Shown: positions 33,513-44,059 of the stretch, piece after piece | How the letters are laid out: each line of letters begins with the position of its first letter | Position numbering within the stretch: the first letter of the stretch is position 1 | Source: Chirona hameri | Taxonomy: Eukaryota; Arthropoda; Thecostraca; Balanomorpha; Balanidae | Reading direction: 5' to 3' | NCBI GenBank assembly: GCA_036785665.1 | Contig: JAXIVJ010001333.1 | Coordinates: 62,001 to 126,000, forward strand | DNA: 64,000 nt | Position numbers and translations under genes: made by a program | The notes under the pieces: model-generated | What the model was told of the DNA's origin: nothing | Database searches by the model: none | The model's input: only the letters and a program-made list of their open reading frames with translations

Positions 33513-34935
33513 TGACCCTATTCCTGTCCGGCTTTTTTAAGCTAAATCTGTCGGGAGGGGGGGGGGGGGGCGACCCCCCCCCCCCCCGCCCCCGGGATCT
33601 CGGCTCCTATGAGAGCTACAACAACGAAATTTGGTGGGTGGGAAGGACCTACAGGGAACTCTCGTTTCTGTTATTTGTATGACCTTGGGTATCACGCATA
33701 TCTTCAAGGTCAAATGTACCGACATTTCCATGATTTTGACTTTATCTAGACATTGCGCATTATCTCTAAAACTATTTTTTTGTAAGTTGACGAGAAACCT
33801 CACGCTCCTAGGAAGAAACCTAAAAAAGCAATCGAAAGCTCTTGAAACGCTCTTTTGACCAGGCTTCGTCAGATTTGACCTTAGCTCACTCGTTGGGGCT
33901 CCACAGGTCATCAAAGTTAAAAAGGTCATTTTTTAGCAAAAACGTTTTTGTGAATAGTTTTTACCTATATACCTACCTATACAACAACAATTTTGCCACC
34001 ATCGTGTTTCTGTCGTCAAGACGCATCGAAATGTATCAAGTTTGACCTGGTAAGGTCAATTGGAAAATTTCACCTAGGTCAAGGTCAAGATCAAGGTCAA
34101 GATAGCCAAAGTAGGTCATGTTGCATATTAGAAGACGCGTATTGACGAAACAAACACATTGGTACCAGTTTCGGCTCTCTATCTATATTGGCATTCTCAT
34201 ATTTCACGAACTTTCGCTATCATCTGGTAACCCATACTTTTTTTCATAATTATATGTAAATGGGGCTTATGCCACAATGCTGATCTTTCAAGAACTAACT
34301 GCTGTGATTTTGATAGCATGTCTCACGCTCCATCCAGCGCTGCATTCCGCTTGTTGCTGCGTTTCGTAGTTATTGAGATATTAGCTGAAGCGGAAATAAA
34401 CCCTTCGTGGTTAGCACGAACTTCCGGCAGTGTTCGGATTATAACTTTATCAGTTATCAAGATATCGACTTGATTTTTTTGGGTACATATACTGGTATAA
34501 TATCTCGGGAACCTGTGAGAGATTTTTCTATTTTTTAAAAATTCAAATTGTATATACATGTAAAAAAAGAAGTAATTTATCAAAATTTCACATTTTAAAA
34601 TACAAATATTGAAAATTCGAGATAACTATCTGAAAGCCCTTGCAATTGTCTACTAGCGTCTTTTTTTTCTTGCATTTTTCAGGAATAATAAACCCTCCAC
34701 AGGTGTTTAACCATGCAATCCTTTGGTACCAAAAACACCCGAACATGCCACTAAAAAAGTGCTCCTGGAGCCGCTTATGAGGCAGCTTTTTTGAGAAAAA
34801 AAAGCAAACCATCAGATGCGCAATGAAAAGTTAGAAAAAGACAGAAAGTTTGAAGACCATAGCTTCAATAATGAATGTGCAGTAAACGAAAAACCTCCGG
34901 GGGCCCGACTCGCCCCCGGACAGGAATAGGGTTAA
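33513..34935 (+). mobile_element. TTAA-type G/C-tract element
   Basis: Left end (T)GACCCTATTCCTGTCCGG, a spacer, CTAAATCTGTCGGGAGG, a G tract and a C tract (33554-33596). Right end CCGGACAGGAATAGGGTTAA, with TTAA at 34932-34935. The unit CTATTCCTGTCCGG is identical at left and right. The left TTAA is degraded to TGAC. The body has the shared GACGAAACAAACACATTGG segment (34142-34165, inverted relative to 310-345) and an inverted pair GTAAGTTGACGAGAAACCTC at 33783 and, just outside, near 35030-35045. No ORF. Confidence 0.7.
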
Positions 34936-35780
34936 GGGCGCTCCGACAACGAAGGTCACATGGCCAGCAGTTTTAACTCATTGCGGGTAAAAAAAAAATA
35001 TTACCGAGCGGGCGCGAAGCGCCCGTGAGGTTTCTCGTCAACTTACTAGACAATTTTATATTTGACCCTGCCCGACCCGGCCATACTGACGCTTTACGGA
35101 AGCTAATAACTTTGCAACCACTGCTCCGATTAAGATCGGGTTTTCACCATTAGATAGAACCATCAAATAAATGTTGATTTGGTTATGGTGCGTTATGATA
35201 GGGGTGGTACCACAGCGCGTGGCACCCACAGTCGTCGAAATGAACAAAAATCATTCTTGATAAAAAATGGATTGATTTATCTAATCATTCGTTTTGTATA
35301 CGCTGAAGCATGCAGCCGCTCAGGATGTAGTCCTTTTTGGTAGAATCGAGAAAGGAGATTATGTACAATTTAATATAACTGAATTTTTATGCTGGCATGT
35401 ATGGAGGCCTGGGAATTTTTATGGAGGACTAAACGAACTAAAAGGACTATGTGTTACTGCCACGTGTGCTCCCGTACCGTTTCATATTTCCAATCTGTTT
35501 TAGCTTTACCAGTGCGCGCCCGCTCGGTCATCGCCCAAAAAGGCGTTTTACTGGTATCATTGTTACTGTGATAACTGATATGCACTAATAATTATCACCA
35601 GACCTCCCCATGAGTGCCAAAGGCATTCGACATTCGTGCAGTCCATACAATTGAAGCTTTTTCCTAAACACATCCGTAGAATAACCGCTGGAAAAAATAA
35701 TAAAAAATATTAGAGCCCAGTGTTTTTGGTGAAGTCAAACAAACGGTCATCAAAAATATGTTACGGCTGGGGTTGGAAAG
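34936..35780. other. no supported gene
   Basis: Contains GCGGGCGCGAAGCGCCCG (35008-35026) and half of the GTAAGTTGACGAGAAACCTC inverted pair, probably the end of another repeat. An open frame at 35294-35503 has no recognisable features. Confidence 0.35.
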
Positions 35781-35784
35781 TGAT

Positions 35785-36075
35785 GTGGCTGCCATAGGTG
35801 GGCACTGTTACTTCAAAATGTAACGTCGTTACTCGTTACTCCGTTACTCCAAAAAAGTAACTCGTTACTCGTTACTCCGTTATATCGTCAAAAAATTTAT
35901 CGGAAGTTACAGTTACTCCGATGCTCAGTTACTTTTGTAAAACGCAGTGATATCAATCCCGACATAATGAAGATAGAGAAGTGAAACCGGTGCCAATGTG
36001 TTTGTCTCGTCGAGACACGTCTCTTAATATGCAGAATGACCATCTTGGGTCACCACTTGACCTTGGTGTGTTTTT
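35785..36075. repeat. GTTACTC-rich terminus and internal TTAA-element fragment
   Basis: 35793-35950 (CCATAGGTGGGCACTGTTAC, then repeated GTTACTCGTTACTCCGTTAC) is a transposon-like end; an inverted relative is at 59955-60145. 35960-36070 (AGAAGTGAAACCGGTGCCAA, TGTGTTTGTCTCGTCGAGAC) matches the interior of the element at 290-390. Confidence 0.6.
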
Positions 36076-36244
36076 TAGCATAAATATGCATATAAAGTAT
36101 TTAAATTGATTTATAAGGTTGCTTTACTTTCAAGGCCGCAAGATCTTCTCAATTGGCTTTTTATTTATGTGTAAATCACCATCTTCAGTCATCGGGATCG
36201 TGACCTACTTTCTCGGTAGATCAACGTCATGGCTTTGATCATAA

Positions 36245-37010
36245 ATGAACTGCTGTTATATGTTGGCCAAGATTGATAGTGTGCCTACGGATACACTAAC
36301 AAGACTTGTCAATGAAAACTTTTCTGATAGTAAAGTGGATATTGCGAAGGGCCTGCTGTGTGAACATGTTGATGACTCGATCAAAGCTGGTAACAAGCGT
36401 AGACAAAACAAGAACAAAATTAACATGGATGATATCGTGAAAATGCTTGTGCAGTGTGATAGGAGCGATCTACCCAAGTTTGTTGCTTTAGATCTTTCGA
36501 AACTTCCTCCGATATCGATCGACTGCATAGATGTAAGCTCGCTCATGCGCAAACAGCAGTTACAGGAAGTCGAAATTGCTCATTTGAAAGATTTGGTGAA
36601 AGAGATTTTGACGGTGACGGCAGAGACCTCGAAGGGAGTTGAAGTGGGGCTTATCTGCAATTCGAGAAGTTCTGTGAAGAGTGCTTCTTGCACTGCAAGT
36701 GACTCGGAGGCTCCTCCACCTTCTAGTTCTCCCCGGGATCCTGCGCTCGACACAACAGTGCCCGTACAGGTATGCGCCTCTGGTCCGACCTATTCGGAAG
36801 TCGTCCGGGACGCTTGCGCTAACCCCGACACTACGGAGTGGAGCATCGCCAACCGGAAGAAGCAAGCCAAGGCGCCGGCTCCAAGGAAACCCGCTGTCGC
36901 TCAAAGAGCTTCGTCCCACAGCACAGCGGGAACTCAGCAGGTGAAATCGGCGGCGAACAAAGCTGTAATTGGCTCAAGAAAAACTTGTCCGATTTAGGCC
37001 GTATCTACTG
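36245..37010 (+). pseudogene. LINE ORF1-like protein
   Basis: Open frame of 250 codons. The N-terminal half has the pattern of ORF1 proteins of invertebrate CR1-like LINEs: DIAKGLLCEHVDD, NKRRQNKNKINMDDIVKMLV, PKFVALDLSKLPPISIDCID. A Ser/Pro/Ala-rich basic linker (KKQAKAPAPRKPAVAQRASS) follows. Conserved C-terminal ORF1 sequence continues in another frame at 37015-37320 (VSRLPPGTGEDEIKAYVMGQ; DPELWAQGLVVRRFFVKRQP), so a frameshift near 37000 breaks it. ORF1 proteins of this type bind the element's RNA. The start at 36245 is simply the first ATG in the frame. Confidence 0.7.
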
Positions 37011-37369
37011 TCAAACGTTTGTCTTTGTTCATGTCTCATCTGCCGCCAGGCACTGGTGAAGATGAGATCAAAGCATATGTGATGGGGCAAACAGGCACTG
37101 AGGATGTAATTGCGACGCAACTTAAGACAAAGTATGACAGTTATTAATCGTATCGCTTGAACATCGTTAACCCCTCTAGGGATAACATCCTAGACCCAGA
37201 GCTTTGGGCTCAGGGCTTAGTAGTCCGTCGTTTTTTCGTGAAGCGGCAGCCATCCGACAGTGAGTATGTAGCGACAGCAGCGGCCCTCCCTGCACTCTCA
37301 TCTGATGTACGCAACTGAAGGTCTGCGGTCATTGTGTATGTACCTTTTTTATTACTCATCTTAATATTT

Positions 37370-37676
37370 CAGATTAGTTCGTATAATTGCAAGTCATCCA
37401 AGCGTAATATTGGCGGAATTGTTAGGTTATGCGATAATTCTGTTTTCTTTTTTACAAGAACACTGGCTCTCTCCTCCCGACCTTCCCTCTCTTAATAATG
37501 TTCATAAGGATTTCATGTCTTTTGGCATTTCGTCAATTGATCCGTCTGATGGTTTGGTATTGGGGAGGCCGTTTGGGGGTGTAGCCGTACTATGGAAAAA
37601 TAATTTAGCCAGGTTTGTTAAACCTATATGTGCAGTCTGTCGAGCCAGCTGCCACACTTTGCACTATGACCTATAA
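37370..37676 (+). pseudogene. LINE ORF2 endonuclease start, truncated
   Basis: Begins SSYNCKSSKRNIGGIVRLCD, then after a one-base slip FLQEHWLSPPDLPSLNNVHK and GLVLGRPFGGVAVLWK. This is the N-terminus of an APE-like endonuclease (S.NCRG......L......FLQE.W......L; G..GGVA.LW). The EHW glutamate region is the metal-binding Glu of APE nucleases. It stops at 37676 and no RT follows, so this is the 5' part of a LINE, possibly the same family as 51160-53010. Confidence 0.7.
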
Positions 37677-37679
37677 TAG

Positions 37680-38828
37680 GCTGAAGTAAATACCAAACAA
37701 TAAATAACCAATAAATATCAAATAAATAAATACCAAATAATAAATACCAAACATAACCAAATGAACTTCAGAGCTTTTTAAACATGGTTTACAAAACTGC
37801 TAGCTTAGTTCAAAACCCCATGTTTAAAGGTCCCCTAAAACACCCCAAATTGGTGTTTTTTAGTGTAGTGGTGGTGTAGTGGTGTTTTTTTTAGCTTTTT
37901 AGCCCTGAAGAAGCCGCAAGGCGTAATATAGGTTAACTAATTCATCTTCTTTTTAATTACAATAACATGAGCAAAGGCTACTTTTTCCATCTGATTTTTA
38001 TCTGCACAATGCTCATCACAGCCATCCATCATATACACCCCAAATTGGAGCAAAATTGACATGTCTTGGTCTGGAAAAAAACTAAGCAGCTTTTATTAAG
38101 GTAAGATGGTTTTAAATTAATAATATATGCATAAAGACGCCAAATCTGATAAGTTTATGGAAATTAAGAGTAAAATTTGTGGATTTGGCCCCCCAAACTG
38201 CAAAAAAAGACGCCGTTCTGGATCCGCCAGTGACTGTTGGGTTGGGAAGTGTGAAACAGGGCTTTTTGGTGTAAAATTACCTCACATTCTTGTGGGTTAG
38301 GGAGTATGTAGAAAACACATTAATAAAGGGTGTTATGCTCATTGCTCACGCTAAAGACATAATAATAGAAGATATGTTAGCAATGGTAAAAACTAATATT
38401 TATGGTTAAATTATTCAGTTTTATACTTAGTTTCTTGCACATTTGGCCTGTCCCATGAGACATGGAGACCCAAACATAAAACGTAACCTAAATTATTTGT
38501 TTTTACTTTTCCCTAAGATCTATTCCTATGACATCTGAGCTCTCAAACCCTGGCTGGCCAATTATCTGAAGTTAGGTTGGGTTGTATCTAATTCTAGACA
38601 ACAAATGGTTACTTTAAAAGCCACAGATACCTATCTTAGAACTTATTGATGCATTGGATGGTTTGCATGATAATGGACATGATTGTCAAAATATATGTGA
38701 AATATATTAATAAATAATTGGCATGTTATCAATCATTTTAACATATATCTTAGAACTGTTTACAGGTAGGTATTTCTGAAACGCACTCTCTGAGTATTTC
38801 TTTTTTACCACTCTACAAACGCAAAGCT
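37680..38828. other. no gene; AT-rich repeats
   Basis: 37690-37750 repeats AATAAATACCAAATAATAAA. 37784-37830 is an internal piece of the 26873 MITE family (GTTTACAAAACTGCTAG, GTTCAAAACCCCATG). 38215-38235 (GGATCCGCCAGTGACTG) resembles a family B terminus. No supported coding frame. Confidence 0.45.
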
Positions 38829-39470
38829 TTAACTCTTGCCTTGGTGGGCCTCTGAGCCACCTTTGCCCTGTTGGGTTGGTGGTAAAAATACCCCCTCCCT
38901 TTAACTGGAAAACTAAGAGGGCTGGAAAGGCGCAGCAAAAAAGCAATTGAAAGCTCTCGGCAATGACGTTGGAAGTTTCTTTGTTCACATTGCTCAGATG
39001 AAAATTGAGGTCACTAGAGGTCATTGAATGTAAAAATTATCTGATATATGATTTTTTCTCTCCAGAAACTCATTGATATGTCAGGAACTATGACAGCTAT
39101 GACAAAAAATGAAAACCCTTGAAACATACTACCAATGCTAGGTCCAATGCTTGGTGCGTCTTGACGAGACAAACACATTGCGATTTGAGACCATTCCGAC
39201 GTTTGTATCTATACTCGATCAAAAGGTATTGGCAAAAAACTGTCTGTGACATCAGGCGACCTCAGCTGATCTTTTGATGGGAGAGGTCACTGATCAAAAC
39301 TTACACCTGGATTATCAACCATGGTTTCATTTGACATGATTCTGATAGAATTAAATGAAGCGGATGCGTATCTTCGAAAAATAAGCATTTGAACATTTCT
39401 TCATTGACTTAGAATGGGGAATACCCCCCCCCCCTCCCCCCACCACCACCACCACCAGGGTGAGGGTTAA
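38829..39470 (+). mobile_element. TTAA-type G/C-tract element, 642 bp
   Basis: TTAA at 38829-38832 and 39467-39470. The left end has unit CTTGCCTTGGTGGG, a spacer, unit TTGCCCTGTTGGGTTGGTGG, TAAAAATA and a short C tract. The right end (reverse complement) has TTAACCCTCACCCTGGTGG, a G tract, TATT and CCCC. The body holds the shared TTGACGAGACAAACACATTG segment (39160-39180). Short and complete at both ends. No ORF. Confidence 0.8.
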
Positions 39471-39869
39471 GTATCTACATATACTGTATGCACATACACA
39501 ATTGAGGGTGGCTATTGGGCTTCCTAGAACAAGTGGGTCCTGAAATAGCGATGCCCTGAGAAGTGAGAAAGTGAGAGGCTGCCCCACCCAATGTTTACCA
39601 CATTCCAACGCTTGGGTATATGCAGTGTGGGTTTTTACAACTTGACGCTTAGAGGTCCAATTGAATATTAGGTATTAGGTATACTAATAAAGTAAACTTA
39701 TTGTGCCTGTTACGGTGTTATTTCCTTTGAGCAAAATTTGTCTATTGTACACACGCTACCATTCTTATTGGCAAAATAAAGGAAGCTTGGGAAAGATAAC
39801 ACACTACAATGCCTGCCTGTTTATTTAGAGGCATGCCCTTTTCTTATACCCGTTGATCTCCCATTTCAG

Positions 39870-40147
39870 GGGCCGAGCAAATATTCCTGTCCTATATCGT
39901 CCTGCACATTCTCGGATCGTGACATCAATGGCTTTGCAAGACACCTAAATCGACATACTTTTGAGCAACCTGGACTAAAATTCCCATGCTTTAGGTGTGG
40001 AACAAAGATCAAGGGTGGACGAAATTGGAAACGTCACGTGCTTCGTGATTCATGTGTGCGTGTGTCGCTCAGAGCTCGAGTTGAACGTCATTCTCCTGAA
40101 CGTCATTCTTTTTCGGTACCTTTGAGTCATATTCCATCTCTGATCTG
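39870..40147 (+). CDS. candidate exon, C2H2 + C2HC zinc fingers (SAMD3-like gene)
   Basis: An acceptor CCATTTCAG precedes 39870. The frame encodes YSCPISSCTFSDRDINGFAR then HLNRH, a classical C2H2 finger (C-x4-C-x12-H-x3-H). It is followed by FPCFRCGTKIKGGRNWKRHV with LRDSC, a C-x2-C-x12-H-x5-C finger. The frame ends in TGA at 40145-40147; a donor (TGT/GTGCGT) at about 40054 would let splicing bypass it. The finger pair at the start followed by a KRRR/FPHLF segment is the layout I associate with invertebrate and fish SAMD3-like proteins of unknown function, but that link is from memory of the pattern. The protein is expected to be nuclear. Confidence 0.5.
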
Positions 40148-40177
40148 ACTGAGTTATGTTCAAACTCCTACTGGGCC

Positions 40178-40305
40178 TTAACCCGGCATTGACTGGGGTC
40201 TCAGCAGAACGCCATTGACTGGGGGGGGGGGGGGGCGTTAAACGCCCCCCCCTGGTTATCTTCCGAACCAATGATCGCAGCGAGACGCGCAACGCGGCAA
40301 ACGAA
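40178..40305 (+). mobile_element. TTAA-type element, left end only
   Basis: TTAA at 40178-40181, then CCCGGCATTGACTGGGG, a spacer, CGCCATTGACTGGGG, a G tract, the palindromic loop GCGTTAAACGC, a C tract, and TTCCGAACCAATGATCGCAG then CGAGACGCGCAA. This is nearly identical to the left end of the element at 54713-55908. The body and right end are missing. It lies in the putative intron between the zinc-finger and KRRR exons. Confidence 0.8.
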
Positions 40306-40338
40306 AGGTCTGCATTGCCTGAATGAATGCGATTTCAG

Positions 40339-40599
40339 CTGGATGGCATTGATGTGTTTCAGGTGGTCCCGGCGAAGAGGCGACGCGTGGTGGGGCTACC
40401 CAACTACGCACCGGCACCGCCCGCCGAGGGTGAAGTCGTCATGCAGCGAAAGATAAATGAACTGCGTCACGCCGAAACTGCTGCAGAGCTTAAGCAGCTC
40501 CTGGAGGAGACGTTTCCTGGGAGGCGGGATGCCATCATCAAGGGAAAGACGATGCGAGAGATCCTCGCTGACTTCCCGCATCTCTTCCTTGACGAAGGG
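40339..40599 (+). CDS. candidate exon, KRRR and FPHLF segment (SAMD3-like gene)
   Basis: Acceptor GATTTCAG before 40339 (alternative GTGTTTCAG before 40363) and donor GGG/GTAAGA at 40599/40600. The frame encodes VVPAKRRRVVGLPNYAPAPP, INELRHAETAAELKQLLEE, TFPGRRDAIIKGKTMREIL and ADFPHLFLDEG. KRRR is a likely nuclear localisation signal, and the helix after it is a probable coiled coil. Repeated M.EIL..FPHLF is the part that suggests the SAMD3-like group. Codon use and clean splice sites support a real exon. The reading frame is open throughout. Confidence 0.55.
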
Positions 40600-41030
40600 G
40601 TAAGATTGATGGACTAGGGGATTTGGGGTCAGCAGTTAACTCACAAGCAGTCCCTGACAGACATCACAACTGTTAGTGATGCTGGTTTTGGTATGTTGAA
40701 TCGCAATTTTAATACATAAGTTGAACTGAATATGCAAGTTGAATTAAATCGCACATTAAAGCAGGGCTGCGGAATCGTGAGTCAAAGTCGGAGTTGGAGT
40801 GGGTTGGAGTTGACAGTTTTGACCTTATAAATGGCACCCCTCCCAGCCTGTCAAAATCGAATGGTGAAGACAATTACAATTGGTCGAGTAGTTTCATTGC
40901 ATGGGCTTGTCAGACAATATTGTCTTTTATACCCTCCCACCATGCAAACGGAACGGACTCAACTCTGAAGCATGGACCAATAACTTGAACTTTTGAACTT
41001 GAATGGTCGACTCCATCTTGCAGATGCATG
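40600..41030. other. intronic; hAT-like terminus at 40762
   Basis: 40762-40812 (CAGGGCTGCGGAATCGTGAG, CAAAGTCGGAGTTGGAGTGG) has the CAGGGCTGCGGAGTCGGAG form widespread among animal hAT elements. A matching right end was not seen before the LINE begins. No coding frame. Confidence 0.5.
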
Positions 41031-41078
41031 ATCATTTATGATCGTCTTGTTTCAGTTGAATGCATAGGCTCTTCAGGC

Positions 41079-41718
41079 CTATTTTATGTGACAGATATGC
41101 TGTTTTTTTCCGATGATTTCCCTCTGCATGCGGGCCTTGTAGATATGATGGATAATAAGGCTCTGCTCCCTATCAGCAGCGATGATGCATTCTACAGCTG
41201 GGAGTTTTCTCTCTAACTTGGTGTGGTACCTCCTTTGGGCCTCTTCTCTATCATCTTTGAGTTTCATACATTCAAAGAGCATATGCTCTAATGTTTCAAT
41301 ACCATCGAGACAAAGTGGACAGGTGCTATTTTGATTTATGTGTCTCCTGACCATTCCTGTGGACACCCATGAATGTCCTGTTAGTAAAATTATTTTTGTT
41401 ATTGTGGCTTGTCTGACAATTGTGCTGTATTTGCTAGATGCCAGAATGCACTTGGTGCTTCATACTTGTTATTTTGCGGCAACATTGCCAGCCATCTTAG
41501 GCTTGACATATGCTCTATAGTACTCTTGGTTTCCTTGCTCATGCAGTGATTCACGGCCATGCGAACTATCTTGTTCCAAGATCTGTGTAGTTCTCCTGTT
41601 CCCTGTTCAACTAAAACAGTTAGACTTGGCAAGTCAAGTGCTTTGAGCAATTTCTCCCAATGACGCACAAGACTACTGGTCCGGTCAGTGTTGATGGCTC
41701 CATGAATGATTACGTATC
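41079..41718 (-). pseudogene. JAMM-LINE C-terminal region with CPLC...H..C motif
   Basis: Two overlapping frames (41668-41399 and 41366-41079) separated by one frameshift. The first includes HWEKLLKALDLPSLTVLVEQ. The second has STCPLCLDGIETLEHMLFEC, a C-x2-C-x8-H-x4-C zinc-knuckle-like motif of the kind found after the RT in several LINE clades, then KLKDDREEAQRRYHTKLERK. The motif probably helps bind target or template nucleic acid. Ends at a stop about 41079; the 3' UTR runs to about 41030. Confidence 0.75.
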
Positions 41719-41737
41719 TGGTTAGCGTATGCTCCTT

Positions 41738-41880
41738 TTTTTTCTTCTTTTTTTAAAAAGTTTATTTCCATTCTATAGCTCAACGTTTCACATATTCATC
41801 TCTCACACGCACACACACCCATATCAATACCATTGCACAAACATATTCCTATATCTCACACACACACACACACACACACA

Positions 41881-41974
<94 letters not shown>

Positions 41975-41979
41975 ACTCC
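41738..41979 (-). mobile_element. retro-inserted segment with 16-bp target duplication
   Basis: Flanked by TTAGCGTATGCTCCTT at 41722-41737 and 41980-41995. The insert starts with a T/C-rich run on the plus strand, that is a poly(A)-like tail on the minus strand. It contains (CA)n at 41859-41880 and 41924-41968 and (GCAC)n at 41881-41923. Duplication length and A-tail fit LINE-mediated retrotransposition of a short RNA. Insert plus one duplication copy is 258 bp, a multiple of three. Confidence 0.8.
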
Positions 41980-41995
41980 TTAGCGTATGCTCCTT

Positions 41996-42742
41996 GGCAG
42001 CTTTCAGCAGGAAACCTATAAACTGTAGGGCTATCTTTATCAAGAGAATAGAACATGTTGGTGCACCTAGCATTATACAAGTTACCATCTTCTGTGTTTT
42101 AGCAGGTAGTCCTTGGATGAGTCGGTAAAGACGCACCAACATTCCTTCCAAGTAAGCAATTTCAGCTGCTGATAGGGACGTGACCGCTAAACTATATATC
42201 AGAATTGGTTCGGCATATATCTTCCACGTAGTGTAGTGGGTTATGGGGCTATCTCTTTTTAGGTCAAGTCCATTCTTGCATTTGGCAAAGAACGCCCTTC
42301 TTGCTTTCTTCATGCCTTCTTCTATTCTTCTTCTTGCTGGATTCCTTGTTGTCATGATGATACCTAGATGAGTGTATTCATCTGTCTTCTCAATTGTTTT
42401 GGTGCCGAGCCTCCAGTTGTAAGGTTCTGCCGTGCCAAAGACCATTACTTTACTCTTTGTTGCGTTATGCCTATACTGCCACATGCAGCTATGCCTGTAT
42501 GCGATGTCTAGCATTTCTTGGAGTTCGTATGGGTCAGTACTAATAAGCACTTCATCATCAGCGTAAGCGATGACTGGAACTTGTTTGCATCCTATGGTAG
42601 CCCCTTTGCCAGCTTCTAGTAACATGCGTATTTTGTCTTCCATGTACATTACCAGCATGCTGGAGGACAACACGCCACCCTGCTTTAGTCCCTGTTCTAT
42701 GCGGCCGTCAGTAAAGACCGCTTCTCCCACCTTGACCTTCAC
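41996..42742 (-). pseudogene. JAMM-LINE reverse transcriptase, catalytic part
   Basis: RT blocks in order: EQGLKQGGVLSSSMLVMYME (the QG/PxxF-type block), VPVIAYADDEVLISTDP with the catalytic YADD, YRHNATKSKVMVFGTAEP, and EYTHLGIIMTTRNPARRRIE, followed by a helical thumb (GMKKARRAFFAKCKNGLDL) and MLVRLYRLIQGLPAKTQ. The frame is shared with 42749-43177, broken only by a TAA after NLYR. Catalytic residues are intact. It would make cDNA at the nicked target site. Confidence 0.9.
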
Positions 42743-42748
42743 ATAAAA

Positions 42749-43177
42749 TTATCGGTACAGGTTACGAAGTATGACGACGAGTCTTGGCGGTATGTTTGCA
42801 CATATGAGTTTGTATATTAGTCCGTTGTGCCAGATAGAGTTGAAGCATTTTCGCACGTCAAGGAACGCGACATATGTTGTTTTCCCTATGTCTCTGTTAG
42901 CGGATATTACTTCTTGTAAGACGAAGTTGGCTTGTAGTGTGCCTCTGTTTTTCTGATAGGCAAACTGGAGTTCCGATGGAATGTTAGCTTCAGCCATCTT
43001 CGGGTACAATCTCTGCACCACCATCATCTCAAACGCCTTACAGAGCATAGTGAGGACAGATATATCCCTACAATTATCAGTTTGAGACGGATCGCTGCCA
43101 TGCCCTTTGAACACTGGAGTGACTAATCCAAATTTAAAGTTTTCTGGTATTTTACCAGTATCTAGAATCTGCTGCAT
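42749..43177 (-). pseudogene. JAMM-LINE reverse transcriptase, N-terminal blocks
   Basis: Includes FGLVTPVFKGHGSDPSQTDN, CRDISVLTMLCKAFEMMVVQ, LQFAYQKNRGTLQANFVLQE and TYVAFLDVRKCFNSIWHNGL, matching RT fingers and palm (the A motif is FLDVRKCFN, the first catalytic Asp). In the same frame as the upstream linker, with a single TAA between them at about 43205. Confidence 0.88.
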
Positions 43178-43201
43178 AGCTTTAGCTATTGCCGAATTCG
43201 C

Positions 43202-43957
43202 TTACCCCTGCGCTTCCTTCAGGTGCTCTGTGGTGATTTCATCGAAGCCCGGGGCTTTATTATTCTTCATGGATTGTATGGATACTTCCACTTCACTTAC
43301 ATTGATGGGATCTACTTGGTCCAGATCATTATAGTTTGTTTCGTATTTATTGCGTACGTCTTCTTCTACTCCATTCACTGCCTCTTTCCAGTTATTATAA
43401 AAGCTGTTACTCTCAGTTGGTTTACCTGTGCGAACGAAATGAGTTAAAAACGTCTGTGCGATCTCATTTGGTTTAAATACTTCCGTGCCGTCCACCACGA
43501 TTCTCGGTATTACCATATTGGTTCTGGATTGTCGCATGAATGAGAAGTACCTTTTGGATAGATGGCTACATTCCATCTCTCTTCTTACATCGTCCCTCTG
43601 TTTTCTCTGTAGTTGTTGTCTTCCCTGCTCGTTCAAATATTGTCTCTTGATTGTTCGAAACATTTCCTCTGCCTTTTTTATATCTTGTCCTTCGGCTGAT
43701 TTCCAGGTCTGTTTCGCCGCCAAACATTTTGTCCTGTATTCTGTTAGCATTGGGTTCCACCAGTGACTCGCTTGGTTTTGCTTCCCCCTTCTGGGTAGCA
43801 CTTCTGCTGCTCTTCTAAATCCTTCAGCTACTTGAGCAATGTTCTTAGCGTTCTGCATTATACTACGTATCCTCTCCTGATATTCTTCCGTTGCGCCATT
43901 TCTCCTGGCTCTTTCCCAGTTTATTCGTGGTCTTCTTGGTGGACTTGGCTCATGCAC
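43202..43957 (-). pseudogene. JAMM-LINE linker between endonuclease and RT
   Basis: 250-codon frame rich in Arg/Lys/Glu: RPRINWERARRNGATEEYQE, a WWNPMLTEYRTKCLAAKQTW segment and long helical stretches. It ends VEVSIQSMKNNKAPGFDEIT, the conserved start of RT (K..KAPG.D.I). W-W.P/E..Y and KAPG boxes are the usual spacer features in APE-type LINEs. It begins just after the insertion patch at 43974-44059. Confidence 0.85.
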
Positions 43958-43973
43958 AGCTCTGCACTACCAT

Positions 43974-44059
43974 AGCATAGTGAGGACAGATATATCCCTA
44001 CAATTATCAGTTTGAGACGGATCGCTGCCATGCCAGTTTGCCAAAGACCATTACTTTAC
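43974..44059 (-). repeat. templated insertion patch made of two LINE segments
   Basis: 43974-44034 is an exact 61-bp copy of 43044-43104. 44039-44059 is an exact 21-bp copy of 42433-42453, four bases away. Both sources lie in the RT of the same element. The patch sits between the endonuclease end and the linker and breaks the frame there. Confidence 0.9.

Noticed and set aside
35294..35571. Small open frames of 60-69 residues
   Set aside because: No recognisable domain, no splice sites, surrounded by repeats; consistent with chance.
41849..41983. VCVCVC / HTHTHT peptides
   Set aside because: Translations of the CA/GCAC microsatellite within a retro-insert.
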